Shown here in pieces: positions 1 through 12,800 of a stretch of 64,000 nucleotides of DNA. The stretch is from Neelides folsomi. Taxonomy: Eukaryota; Arthropoda; Collembola; Neelipleona; Neelidae. The stretch covers positions 1-64,000 of the forward strand of contig JAQGBZ010000284.1 of the NCBI GenBank assembly GCA_034687125.1, in the 5' to 3' direction. Position numbers and translations under genes: made by a program. The stretch's first letter is position 1; every line of letters starts with the position of its first letter. The notes under the pieces were generated by a model that did no database searches, was not told the origin of the DNA, and saw nothing but the letters and a program-made list of their open reading frames with translations.

Positions 1-232
1 TATTAAAGTTCAAAGCTATTAAATACTTACGCCATTATAATACTACGCCATTTAATACATAAGCTATATTAATATTACGCCATTAAACACTTACGCTATA
101 TTAATATTAAGCTATATTAACATTACGCCATTATTTACTTAAGCCATATTAATATTACGCCTTGACAATTACGCCATTTTGTATTTACCCTATTATGTAT
201 TACGCTAGCATTTTAGACTCCCTATAAATCAA
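1..232. repeat. Degenerate tandem repeat built on TACGCCATTA
   Basis: The first 230 bases repeat a loose unit containing TTACGCCATTA or TAAGCTATATTAATATTA at least seven times. Spacing varies, and several copies read ACGCTA or AAGCCA instead. The array is already running at base 1, so it may extend to the left of the window. It looks like a diverged satellite or minisatellite. No open reading frame or CRISPR-like regular spacing is present. Confidence 0.6.
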
Positions 233-3200
233 ATTTTTTATATTATGATGGAAATTTGAAAATATAACTAAAATATAAATGGTAATTTTTTAATGAATGA
301 GTAATTGCATGTGAATTGAATACCATAATGGAAATTTTCAATTTCCTTGAATAGTTGTAAGTCTTGTAAGCAATATTTACATATAAGTATGTAGGATATA
401 TGTTATACATGCTAATACTTGTATCAATATTTTGTCTCAAGGTATATGTATAAATATATTGTACAGGTGCTAAATAAGCAATATGTAAATATGTATGTAG
501 AGGTGCTAAAATTTATATCTATTCGGGATTAATAAATTAGGTTAGGTTTATTTGGAGGTTAAGAAATAAATGAATTTACAAGAGAGGGAGAAAGTGAAAT
601 GGAGAGGTTCGGATTTCCAACGTATTAAATTCATGATAGGGAAATAAGTGAAAATCGTGTTCATCGCTCGGCGGGTCCTAATAATCATTTTGGAGAGATA
701 AGAACCATTATGTTCCCTTTATTCAAATTAAGGGTTATTGAGGGTCTCCGCTCTAATAATAATTCTCCTCCGATCAATTTCACTCTCGGAGCTTCCCGAC
801 ATTGAGAGGTTCTTTCGCAGCCTTCAAAATCGAATTTTCCGAATGGGAGCCACTGAGGATGAGTGAGATCGAATGAAGTGGGGGAGCGGAGGTAAGAAAT
901 GTAGATTACGAGGCCGACGAGACCTGAATTTTAATGAGCAAGGCCCTCAATTACCCACAAACTTTTTCTTCCCAAGAAATTATAAGGGATGAGATGGGGA
1001 GGATTGAGAAATCCCATTTAATAATCCGACCTTTCTCCCATCGTTTAGGAATTTATAGAATGCTCGTATGGTTCGGCCCGTAATTTGGCAAGCAGATGTT
1101 TCACCGGGAAAGGGGACCCCCATAAAACATCTTCCCTACATGAATTGCATACATAAAAGAGAGTTGTTCCTTTTCTCTCGCATCAAATTCGAGTTTCATT
1201 ACTCCGGCCGGAAAACATTCTCCCAACTTGTTTTCTCCCTCCGCTTCCTCACCTCGAGAAAAGGGAAGATAAATAAAAAGTTATCATGTGCGAATGGGTC
1301 TGTGGGAACACTTGCATGATCCTTTGTGTGAGGGCGGCTAATTACCCCATTTTGTTCCAGCCTTCGGGAGATGAGACTCGGACGACCAGTGTCATGGGAG
1401 AGGGCCGGGGAGAATGCAAATCCCTGCTTTGCCCCTTCACGACCCTCTCCGCTCAAAGATATCACATTCTTGGGCCTAACGGCCCCCACACACGCAACCA
1501 CTTCCCTCCACATTTTTGGAGAAGTTGGGTGGGGGGAATTGGTGGGAGCCCATCCACCCATCGCAATCTAATCAAACTCTTTTCCATATTATTTAACTTT
1601 TCTCCCTGCCCAAAGCCTCATTTATTTTAATTCACTCCATTTTCGCACCGTGAGAGAAACCCAAAGGAGCCTGCCCTTTTCTTTCCACGACTTATCTCTT
1701 CCAACCCATCTATGGACCCACGAGACCCCCATTGTTCCTCTCCTGCGCCTCCTCCGAATTAAACCCAAATTGGGCTTAAATATTTCCTCATTTAATGTTT
1801 AAATTTCAAAGTTGTATTGAAATTAAATCTTGCATATTGCACCCTTCCTTGCGTTCAAAAAACGTGCGAGAATGTAATGTGCACGTTTAAGGTTTATTAC
1901 AAATTAACATCAAACAAATTCTTTTTTTAATTGCATGTGACCACTCAACATAATTTCTTTTAGAGGGCTATTAATCACTGGTGTGGTTTATGAGGCATGA
2001 AATTCACAGCTTTTCAAAATTTCTCAGGAGCTAAAAATCTGTAAAAGAATCTCTGATTTATCGTGTATTTGAAAGAAATGTGAAATTGTATAAATATTGG
2101 TGAGAGCTGGGGGAGGATTTGAAAGAGAAGAAGTAGAAAAAAACGAACTCTCCTTCGCCATTCAAAATAAAAGGAGAAAGAGAAAAAGGTAAGGAATGAG
2201 TTTTGAGGAAGAAGTTGAAGAAAATGGGACATTGTGAACGAGTCTATTTTCGCATTTGGTCAATTCCGTTTTTTCCCTCTCTTTCCTGAAGAGTCTATAT
2301 AACATTACAGTCCATCGCATGCCTCATGTCATATTAAAGAGATAGGGACGTTGGAGAATCCGCTTGTTCCCTGTCAGCTTCCTCTTTCTCTATGAATGTC
2401 CTCTATCTCCACATCCCTTGGCCGAAATAATCTTTTTCTTTCTTCGGAGACTGAGGGTTAAGTGAACGCCATATACGCCGTGTTCCTCACCTACTCCTTA
2501 ATATACACTATATGTTCCCTAGCCAAACAACTTTCCTCAGCTCTGAAAAGAAATGAAGGATATGAAAGTAAGAAATGTTACTCTTTGTATATGGATATGG
2601 TTGAATGTATATCTCAAGATTCCTATTCGCTCTGTTCCTATCAGGAGTCTGTTCGTATATAAATATTGTGTGTTTCTCTTTCTCTCCCAAATTGCCCATT
2701 CTCCCTCATAAAAATAGTCAAAAGAGGGGAATTCCAACGAGCCGTAAACTCTCACTTTCATCTGCTCCCATATCTAGTGGGGATGATGGGGAAGCGCTCA
2801 TTGCAAAGTTTAAAAATGAAGAGGGGTAATTAGGGGAAACTGTGAGAAATTCAAATTAAGAGTTTTGTTTAAATTAACTTCCCTCATTATTCCCAAGTAA
2901 ATAGGATCAATGGTGGGAAGGGTTGGCTATTGCATTTAAGTGAATAGGAGAAGGAGCGGACCGATTCTCACACTATTCCGAAAGTGAGATAAAGTTGAGT
3001 GTCTTCCTTTAGGAGGCGTTTAGCAAGTAACGTCTCGTACATTTCAACCCCGAGGTTGCGGATGAGGAGTTAAAGGAGCAAATAGAGACGGATATTTGGC
3101 GAAAGCTGCCCGGACTTTAAATTCCGCGAGTTGGGCCAAAAGGCCACGGTGGATCCAAGGACTCCTCTAATGAGAATGAATGTTGCGTGATGATTGAGCG

Positions 3201-6122
3201 ATCAAGCCGTTAAAAATCCGTTCTCCTCCTGTAATGGATATAGATTATCTCCTTTGGGGCTCATCGGGCCCTAGTATATATGGAAAGGGTTATCCTCAAA
3301 CCAACTTTCCCTCTCTCTCTGCGGAATGAATCGGGAGGGAAGCACTCGTGGAAAAATTGGCTCAAGGGGGTTGAAGGATTTGAGCAGATTGACTAACTCG
3401 CACCAAAACCCGCACGGCCTTTCTCTAGGGCGTGGCGAGGCTTGTAGTGGGGAAAGGCACGGCAGTCACAAAATGCTCCACCATATATAACATTCATATA
3501 TTCAGAGAATAGAAAAAGGGGAAAATAAGAGTTAACGATCATTGATTTTAAGGAGTGTGGGTCGGATGGTTTAAGGACTCCTGGTTGTTGTTCCCACTCA
3601 ATCCTCTCCATCACTCAGGTTTAAACGATGTTTGCTCTCACTTCATCCTTCCCCATTAGGAGAAGTCAAAGGAATTCCCTCCCATGAATATCTGGAGGGA
3701 AACCCCAACTCGGGGAGAGACTTAAGAGAGTGAGTAATGAGAATCCATTATAGAACAAATGATCATTCACTTGAGAACCGATACCGAGGAACTCGACCTT
3801 ATTTACACATCACGCCAGCCCTCAAAACACGGGGAAATCATTCAGCAAATATACTTCAAACCTCCTCACCACTCCCATTCATTATTGCACAGGCTATTGA
3901 TCCGGAACATTGGGAACCCATGGGCTTCCATGCCTCATCTGCTCCGAGATCAAAGGGATGGGGAAATTTGCAAATTAATAAATTCCTGGTCAGGGCATTT
4001 GAGTTCCTTGTGAGACCAATTTTTACCCATTCTCTTTCCCAGCCTCTTGATTTGATGGAAGGCCGAGGGAGTAAATAAGTAAAGAGGAGTTAGTAAACAT
4101 GCTTTTACATACATACTTACTTTACGTGAAATACCAAGGTATAAGTTCATAGTAATATTGACTTGAAACCCCCTAACAAAATTACATGCTCCGTACTTTT
4201 CACTTGTTTGGATTGCCTTTCAATAGCAAATTTATTTATGCGATAGGACGCGATGCGGCTTCATAACGCACACGACTTTTATTTATACACGGAAGTCGAA
4301 AGTCGATCGTTGATACAAATTCAGTACACTCAGCCTCAGCCCACATTTTATGAAAAGTCGATGAGCTGAACCCCACCATCATTGCTTTTTTGTTCAAAAT
4401 TAATAAAGTTGCCCGTAGGTTTAAGTACACAAGGAGCTTACAAACGTTTTATAATATTAAACAAATTAGTATGATCACCGAATAAAGTAATGTATGTAGA
4501 GTAGGTCTGTTCAAAACTGTTTAGACAAGGACAAATTCCAAACTTTTAAAAAAACATTGATAATGTACTGCTCGGTTTAGCTTGGTTTTTTCTACAGTTG
4601 TTCGGTTTTGCTCGAAATTTCAGGATTTTGTTTTTAGTATGTTTTTGGTTGCAGTATTAGTATTTGTATCTTGACTCTCTCCTCCCTTGTGCATACTCTG
4701 CATACGCAAAAATATGTATTTGGATAAAATCATAAAAGTGACTTTGAGTGAGCAATGAAGAAAATGAAAGTGGAACTCCCTCACTAATATTTCCCCCTTG
4801 AAGGTAATTTGAAATACTCGCAATTAACTCTTATTTCCATCAAGAGACTACTGAACTGAGATTCAAACTTCCTTGCTCGAATCCTCCAAGTCCTTCCTCA
4901 AACACGGAATTAGAACTTCAAGACCCATCCATCCCAATGCATACAGATACGCCTTCCCCTTTTTTCACCTCACAACATTTTGGTAAACAAAATCTTCATT
5001 TATTAATTTCCTTTAAACAAATCTCTTAAATACACATTCCAAATTGGGTTTTTAATTAAAGAAGCCTCCGTGTTGGGGCTCATTACAACAGCTCTTCCTA
5101 ACCTACAAATTTGAGAAAATCTGAGAAAATTTGTTGGGAAGTCGAGTGGGGTTTGGGTGCCTCAAATGGGCGAGTGTCTTATTCCCAACTAATGTTCATT
5201 CTTGAATCCTCATTTGCGCTTGTCTGGCGACCAACTCCGACTTTCCGCCAGCAATTGAAGGGGAGGTAAAAAGAAAAGTTTTTTCTATGGCTTGACAAGG
5301 AAGTTTGTAATCGAAGGATGAAGACATAAAGCAGAGCTTTGTTGGCTCTTAAATGAATTCTCAAAGCGGATTTAGTCTGTTAACCATTACTCCTCTCCAA
5401 CATCCATGTCATCATATTCCAGGATGGGGAAGTAGTGGGGCAAAGGGGGAAATCTCTCACAATTCTCCTTGCCAAATGCGTCTCAAGACCTTTAGTAGGA
5501 AAACATTGAAATGGAAGGATGTTGTCCAAATCATTCTTTTGTAAAGGCCTCGGTATATTAATGCAATTCCCTCTTCTTGGGGATTTAAACATTGCTCGTG
5601 CGGTGATTCGTCTGGTGAGCGATTAGTTGTAAAAAGAAACCCATATGAGGCCGACGACCTGAACTTTCTTTAGGGAATTTGAGTATATTTGAATCCTTTT
5701 ACTCTTTTTACGAGACTTGAACGGGGGAAGAAAATGAGCATCATTTCTTGAAACGGAGCTGAATGAGTAAAGGGAAATTGGTTTCCTTTCCACTACTCAT
5801 CCGACTCTCTTCTCTATTACCTCTTTGGAAGGAAAAACATTTTCATTATTACTCCTCCGCTTTAAAAAACGACCGCCTTTCACATATATAACCCCAGACA
5901 CACCTAAGGACCAAATATCCATATACCTCGCTAGTTTATGTCAATCTGGGAGTAATATACTATGTATGTATATCTTTTCCTATAATAAACTTGGTAACTA
6001 TTTAATACATAATGTTATAACTACTCTTACAATAAATACTTACAATTTAATTTGTGTAAATATATTATAATCTAAAAATCCATTCATAAAGGAAACTCAA
6101 GTACTTTTGCAATTTGTGTTTT
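233..6122. other. Gene-free stretch with GC-richer blocks
   Basis: I see no host exon here. Roughly 540-4080 and 4830-5830 are clearly richer in G+C than the flanks and are full of purine-rich (GGGGA, GAGGAA) and pyrimidine-rich (TCCTC, TTCCC) words. Roughly 233-540, 4080-4830 and 5830 onward are AT-rich. Short open frames on both strands in the GC-richer parts show no recognisable protein and no matching splice phases. A short motif, GAGGCCGACGA followed by CCTGAA, occurs at 910-926 and again at 5647-5662. Confidence 0.5.
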
Positions 6123-6212
6123 AAGCTATGGTTATTATGTAATTATGGTATTAAAGTATAGTTATTATGCAATTATTGTAGTAAGGTATAATTATCATGC
6201 AGTTATTGTGTT
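6123..6212. repeat. Three-copy 30-bp tandem repeat
   Basis: Three consecutive 30-base units at 6123-6152, 6153-6182 and 6183-6212 share the pattern AAgGTATaGTTATTATGcA followed by TTATTGTgtT, with scattered substitutions. A partial fourth copy (ATTATGCAG) follows. It lies in an AT-rich gene-free tract and looks like a small minisatellite. Confidence 0.7.
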
Positions 6213-8288
6213 ATTATGCAGTATTTAAATATTTATTATTTGGTAAAAATGCTTAAACATAGTAAATAATATATGTAATGTAAAGCCGTAGTTAATGCAA
6301 ATCAAATCTAATGCCATATAATTTTTCATTTTAGCTGCAAAATTTTTGATAAATATAAGAATGTAAAACCAAATCAAAGTCGCTTTTAAAATTAAATATG
6401 GAAAGCATTAAAAGGGATGGGAGAAATCTTTAATAGTTAAGTTATATTCTGAGCCTACTGGAAAGGGGGAGTTTTACTTTTAAAAATGGACCTTTTGTAT
6501 GGAACATTTCACGGAAGATGGGTTAGCATGAGTTCAAAGCATCAACATCAATTAAACGAGATTCCCACCAAGGAAAGTGGAAATCAATTTAAAAGAAAAT
6601 TGATTAAACAAGTGGGGAAATTTTCAGCGCTCCAACTCACCTTCATCACTTTTAATTATTTTCCTCCTGAGGTGATATGTAAATAAATGGAAAGTTTAGC
6701 AAAGATGAGTTAAAAGAAATTTCCTTCCCTGATCCAAAAAGACAAAGAAGAGTCATTAAAATGTGAAGAACCTTTCAAGGAAAAGGAGACTAAAAGCATT
6801 TCTCCTTCTTATGCTTCTTCTGATCGAATCGGTCGTGTTCGAACGGTGGTATTCTCCCGTTTTCTTCCATATAAGAAATTTCCAAATGCTCTCAAATGCA
6901 TTGAGAGCTTATATTTATCCTCAAAAATTGCGGACCCACGTCTCCTTTTATCTTCTCGTTCTTTTCTCCACCGTCCTGAGTGGCATTGAGCCTTTTCTTA
7001 TTATTTACATAAACTGGCCCACCTTGTTATATTTCCACTTTTCCCATCCTCTCTACAAAACAATTTGAGAGCCCAAATTGGATTGAGGTTCTGAGAAAAA
7101 CATTTCGTCCTTTTATAATTGGGAGCTATTCATTCGCTAATTATAGTTAAGGGCTCATATATGGTAGTAGTTAAGGCTTTACATAACTTATTATTCTTTA
7201 GCCTATCTTATATGGAGCATTGATACAGAACTTTAATTAAAAATAAATCTGATTTCGTGCGAAATTGAAATAAGCACGAACTTTTTATGGAGCACTTCTA
7301 AAGCCATTCTGTAGAAAATGCAAAGCGTCTGGCCAAGCTTTGTAATTTCATACATTTTAGAATTAATTGTCAGCTTTGTCGGGTTCATGTGGTCAAAATC
7401 AAAGACTTTAATTTCACATAGATCTGATACATATAATGTAATATCGTTTAGTAATTGAATACAATTGATGGTTATTTAAAGATGAAGGTGTTTGATTAAT
7501 TAAGGACCTTTCCTTTTCATTTTGAATTCCGAATTACTGATAGGACCTTCTCTTCCCACAACATCGACATTGACGTCTTTGAAGAGATTTTCCTTTCATT
7601 AAATCATGAAAGACTGTATTAATTGACTGGCTGAGAGTGTTAACGTTTCTATTTCCAAAATAGAGAAATTAATTGAGAACTCTTCATTAAGCTTGTCATA
7701 GTATACATAAGACTCACTTGTTGGAGGAGTCCACGGTTCAAATAGATATAATATTAATGTTGATATACATTTCCTTGTTAGTGGCAAGGTAGAATGAATA
7801 ATCTGAATATGTAATCTCATATACTGGATATGCCAGCATAGAGAAACGATACCCAAGAGAGTTTTTAATAAAAATCCCTTTATTCCGTATTTTATTACAT
7901 ACTATCCCTCTCAACCTGAACCATTATATCTAAGTTATGCATAATAGGACCGCTGTGCTACAACCGACGACTTGTCTTTGCTATATAATCATTGAGGAAA
8001 TGAGAAAATGTCAAATTTTTATTCAAATTCCAAATTACCCTTGTACATCGAAGTAATAAAAAATATTTAGTACGTGAATTATACATTACAATGTGCTTAC
8101 AAGTTCATATATTAGTACATACATATGGTATATATTTAAATACTAGGTATATGTACAGTCCATCTTTTCTTAAGTGTGCTCGGTAAAGTATCAGTAATGT
8201 AATAATGATAGGCAAATTTATACAAGTATCTATATTCAATGTTGTATTAAAAAGGTATAACTACTTAAATTGAACCGGCACCTTAATT
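6213..8288. other. AT-rich gene-free stretch
   Basis: This is AT-rich non-coding sequence with a slightly GC-richer island near 6460-7100. The open frames in it begin with non-ATG codons or are too short, and they do not resemble a known family. I see no RNA gene. Confidence 0.5.
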
Positions 8289-9867
8289 GATAGGAACAGC
8301 AGAATATTAAGAGATTTTAGAGTTTGGGAAGATTTAAATATTTAAATTTTTTCCGTTACGCTTTACAAACAAAATATCCCAACAATAAATTTTAAATGTC
8401 AACTAACTTGACATTTATCACAAATAAACGTTTTTCCTATCGCCGTAAAAGATAGGAACTTTATTTTCTCCTTGCTGCAAATCATCATTATTGTAAACTG
8501 GTGAGTAAAATAATAATTGTATTTAATTTAAATAATGACAAATAAACATTATCCATTTGAAAATCAAAATCTTTTATCAAATTATGTTAATAAATGTTTA
8601 TTGTTGCATATTTGTAACTTTTAGTGAAATGGGCCAAGGTCCTAAATTGACTGTTGCTGAAATGGCTAAAATAGCCCAATTAAGAAATCAAGGATGCTCA
8701 ATTAAAGAAATTTCCCGAGAAATAAGAAGATCCGTGCATGTAATTAACAATTATTTCACCTTGGGAGAAAATTGCGGTGTTTCAAAGTCACCAAGAAGAA
8801 CATCTGCACTTTCTCATGACAAGAGAGCCATAATAAAAAATATAAGCAATGTTTCGACAACTGCTCGATTGATCAAAAGCAATTTAAACTTGGATGCATC
8901 TTTGACCATCATCAAAAAATTCATTTCCAACTCTTCAATAATTAAAGAAATAAATGAATGAAGAAAGCTCCACATCTTACTCCGCAACATGAAAGAAGAC
9001 GATTGGAATGGGCCAGAAATCACATGCACTATGGCCAAAATTGGAGACATGTCATTGTTTCCGACGAAAAGAGGCTTTGTCTTGATGAACCTGATGGTTT
9101 TAAGTATTACTTTCACGACCTCCGCAAAGAACCTCAACTCTTTGGCAAAAGAGCATATGATGGTGGCGGTTTGATGGTTTAGGGAGGAATGAGTTATAAT
9201 GGAACCACCTCTTTAGCCATTGTCAATGGAAAAATTGACTCGACCAATTACCAAAATATCTTGTTTGATCATCTTCCTCATGGTGAACGACTTGGCGGCG
9301 AAGAGTGGATTTTCATGCAGGATAATGCCCTTCCGCACGTCTCACAAGCTACCCAGAATTGGCTCATGCTGCACGGCATCACTGGCGACCGCCTCCTCGA
9401 CTGGCCAGCTTGTTCCCCTGATCTCAATCCCATAGAAAATTTATGGGCATATCTCACAAGGAAGATCTATGCAAATTCTAAAGTTTACAACAATTTAGCC
9501 GAGCTCCGGATTGCCATTGAAAGAGCGTGGGCCGAAATACCCGAAAATGTGATCCAGAACCTAGCTGACTCGATGACAGCTCGGATCTTCCAGCTAATCA
9601 ACAAGAACGGAAAGCCCATCAATTATTGACCAATATTTTTATGCATAGTGTTAATTTACAATCAATTTTTTAAAATGCTCCTATCATTTACGGCGATAAA
9701 ATGTATCCGATTTTTACAGTTATTAAAATCCTCCAATAAGTTTTATGAATATTTAAATGGTACCAATTCTCCAATATCTGTAATAGGAAGTTGATTAACC
9801 ACTGAAAAGGCTAATTGGATTGATCATTGCATAAAAAAGTTATTTCCAATAAACGGTTGTTCCTATC
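8289..9867 (+). mobile_element. Tc3-like (Tc1/mariner superfamily) DNA transposon, degenerate
   Basis: A Tc3-like transposase frame is flanked by paired inverted boxes. The outer boxes are GATAGGAAC at 8289-8297 and its reverse complement at 9859-9867. The inner boxes are TATCGCCGTAAA.GATAGG at 8439-8457 and inverted at 9680-9698, matching at 18 of 19 bases. Outer and inner boxes are about 160-180 bp apart on each side, much like the two transposase-binding sites in the long inverted repeats of Tc3. The left inner box is itself a hairpin (TCCTATC ... GATAGGA). I could not fix the exact terminal bases or the TA target duplication, so the true ends may lie some bases outside these limits. Confidence 0.75.
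8629..9629 (+). pseudogene. Tc3-like transposase, broken
   Basis: The frame starts at ATG 8629 and ends at TGA 9627-9629, about 333 codons, close to the 329 of Caenorhabditis Tc3. The N-terminal part has the paired-like helix-turn-helix region (KIAQLRNQGCSIKEISREI). The rest follows Tc3 closely: LRKEP, then MQDNALPH, then SPDLNPIENLW and the C-terminal GKPINY. The catalytic residues visible are D in VSDEK, D in MQDNA and E in NPIEN. There are 37 residues between the last two, not the usual 34. The copy is inactive. The reading frame shifts near 8950-8961, where a TGA closes the first part. A tryptophan codon in the conserved GG.LMVWG motif is now TAG at 9180-9182. It is therefore a fairly young pseudogene with two visible breaks. 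Confidence 0.9.
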
Positions 9868-12800
9868 CTTTTTTATATGAAATGATACATAATGATATGC
9901 ATGCTACATACTTTACCATATAATATAAGTATAATAGGTTTATATTTAAGTAGTTTACATGAATACATATCTTACATAGTATTTATTTATGTATTTTATG
10001 TTGATAGGCAAAAATATTCTGTCGTGTTGAAGCTTAAAACCAAACAATATTAGATTTTCTTTGAATCAAGTGGGAGCTTGTAGTGTTAAATATAGTTGAA
10101 TTTTTCATTTTCAAACGGCATATGCGTAATATTAGAAAATAAAAATGAAAGAGACAAAAGGAGATTTTTGTTCAAAGTATCTCATTTTCAGAGATTCATT
10201 TTTAGGAATCACAATATGGTTAAGATTAAATTGTTTCTTTTTTCAACTTCATCCGTGACACTCTGACTATTTTCAATTTCTTTCCTAAGCTAGACCATTC
10301 ATATTTATTTATATTAAAGAGCATGCGATGTTGATTCGCCTCTATGTTGAAAGCAAGATTATAAAAAGTAAATTTCCCTATAAGTTATTACGCCCACACA
10401 AAATGGTTTTCTAACCCGATCTGGAAATCATTTTTATAAAAGACTTATAACAATCCTCATGGAGCTCACATGGAAGCGATGCCGTATTTTATATTTCTCA
10501 AACTTGGTATTTCCACGGGAGGAGATGGAAATAATAAATAGGGCCAGAGCATATATTTTTCCAACTGATTTCCAAATGAGCCGAATGTTCAAATCCCCGT
10601 TGATAAATGAGGATTAGTAATGGAGTTTAAGGAGGGGAGTTTGAAAGTTTGATGTTCGAGATTAGGAAAGTTGAGAAGGTGAGGGCGAGTTTGAGAGATT
10701 GAAGAGAGGAATTCTTTCCATGTATAATGTACATTATGGTTGGGGAAATTCACTTGTAATTGTGGGCTTCGTCCTCGAAGGCGAAATTAAAGACGGGCAT
10801 TAAATATATTCATTATTTCTCCCCAAGAGCCGCAAATGGGCATTTTTCCCTCTTTTGAATGGAAGTGGTGGGGAAGGCGCAGGGTGGGCCATAATTCTTT
10901 ACGACTTCCACCGACGTATTTGAACGTTGAAGCTGAGCAACAATTGATTACCTTTTCCCTTATTACAAGACCCCAACATTTTCTTCCAATTCATCCTCAA
11001 TTATTAACGTCTTTAATAACGGAGCCTACAGGGACATCCTAATCCCCTTCTCCGCCCTTATCATTTATTCCACTCGAGTCGGAAAATTGAACTTCCGAAG
11101 AGTAAATTATATTTGTTGAGATATGGAGATCCCAATTGATTAAATTTCCTCGGAACCATACCCGCCCCAATGTTATTATATTCCTTTCACTCCACTTCTC
11201 CAAGACTCGAAGAAGGAGTAATTCAATATTGGCCAATATTACATTTGACTTCACTTTAAACGAATAAATCACATATTCATAATTTCCCTCTCCTCACTCC
11301 TCACTTAGCTCCAAGTGAACATATAGCATTTTTAGCCCCAATATTGAATAAATTATGTTGGGAGACGTGCTCGGTAGCTGTAGTACATTAAGGGCACTTA
11401 ACTGAGGGCAAAAGGGCAAAGGGAATTAGGGTTTCGATGATAAAAGGAAGATTCGGTTTATCGAGTTTAATGAAGAAGTTCATCTCATATTACGCATGAG
11501 GTTCTCCTCCATTTCCTCCATTAAGGAACTTTCCCTCATTTTTGATCAGTTTACAGTTGATGGATTTAAGTCGGGAAATTGGAATGGCTGCGACGACGAC
11601 CGCACCACCGTTCCACTACGTATATGGGCAATGGGGAGTGGGGAGAGTTGAATTTAAATGAAGGCTATTTAGCCCACGAAATGTAATTTCCTCTTCCTCG
11701 ATTAACAATAATAATCGTTGGACGGTGGAATTATAATGTGGAAATGGAAGATTGAGTTTTTCATGGTTAAGGAGACATAAGGACCTTTAAGCTCCATAGG
11801 GCTTCTCAATGTTGATCCTCACCATAATGTAATGTAGGGGGAAACCAGAGAGACCGTGATATGATGATGATTAAAAGATGATGTTAACGCTCGCCTCGGC
11901 TCTCCTTCCTCCAGACCGTGAAATCCGTACAATTTGCGTTCCTTTCCATTTCACCTCCTTCCTTCCGCGGGAGAAGAAAGGCGAAAGTTGGAAGAATCGC
12001 CAACTATTTGACTCAATGAGATTCCGAATCCGTTTGTTCATTCTATTTAATATTTAGAAGAGCTGAGGTCGCCCCGACTCAAATGTGGGGACGGGGAGAA
12101 TAATGAGCTTTACCTCTCCCAGTCGAGAAGGACTCGCGGAGGAGATTAGGAAGATGGGAGGACAAATCCAATTAGTATCGAACACGCCCAAACTACGTAC
12201 GATTTGATTTCGTGCCATTTCCCTCCAAACGCTTCCTTAATTCTTAAATGCAAGTGCAAAGATGAGGGCGAATCTCTTCATTTACAGCTTCCGAGATCCC
12301 CCTTTGATCGGAAGGAGGGGAAGGAGCTAAAGGCCTCTCAGAGCGTCAATTTCCTCCATCCATCTCCGCATTTGCCCTTTTTTACACTTTGTGTCGCGAG
12401 AGTTCCGCCGGAGCTCCCGATCGAATTTCCCGAGAAGGGAAAAGGAATTATAAAAGTCCCATAATTCTAACTCAAGCAAATTAGGAGAGCCCGGGCGTTG
12501 GGGAAGGGTAAGCGTGAGTGAGTGATGGAACCCAAAGTTCATGGATTCCTTCAAATTGATTCCCCGACTCTCAGATGGGACCAATATCCGATCAAATCCC
12601 CGATCAATTTTTAGACCCGAGCTCCAGTCGATTCCCGTTGGAACGACTCCCATCATTTATACCTCTTTTCACTCTTCACCTTCAACTCAAATTCATGGGT
12701 TCTTTAACTTCTTCCAAAGGGGTTAAATGGCTACAATGTACAGAAGATAACCATTCTAAATATAAGTAAGGAAATGGAAACGACCATTTTTACATTCATA

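Noticed and set aside
1-232. Possible CRISPR-like array
   Set aside because: Repeat units are degenerate with irregular spacing, and the genome is clearly that of an animal with spliced genes.
1199-1630. Overlapping frames of 114-120 codons on both strands
   Set aside because: Frames are open in several phases at once because the block is GC-rich. There are no motifs, no plausible start context and no splice partners.
6763-7068. 101-codon plus-strand frame with hydrophobic stretches
   Set aside because: It begins with GTG, not ATG, has no recognisable family and no splice partners, and lies in a compositionally mixed gene-free tract.
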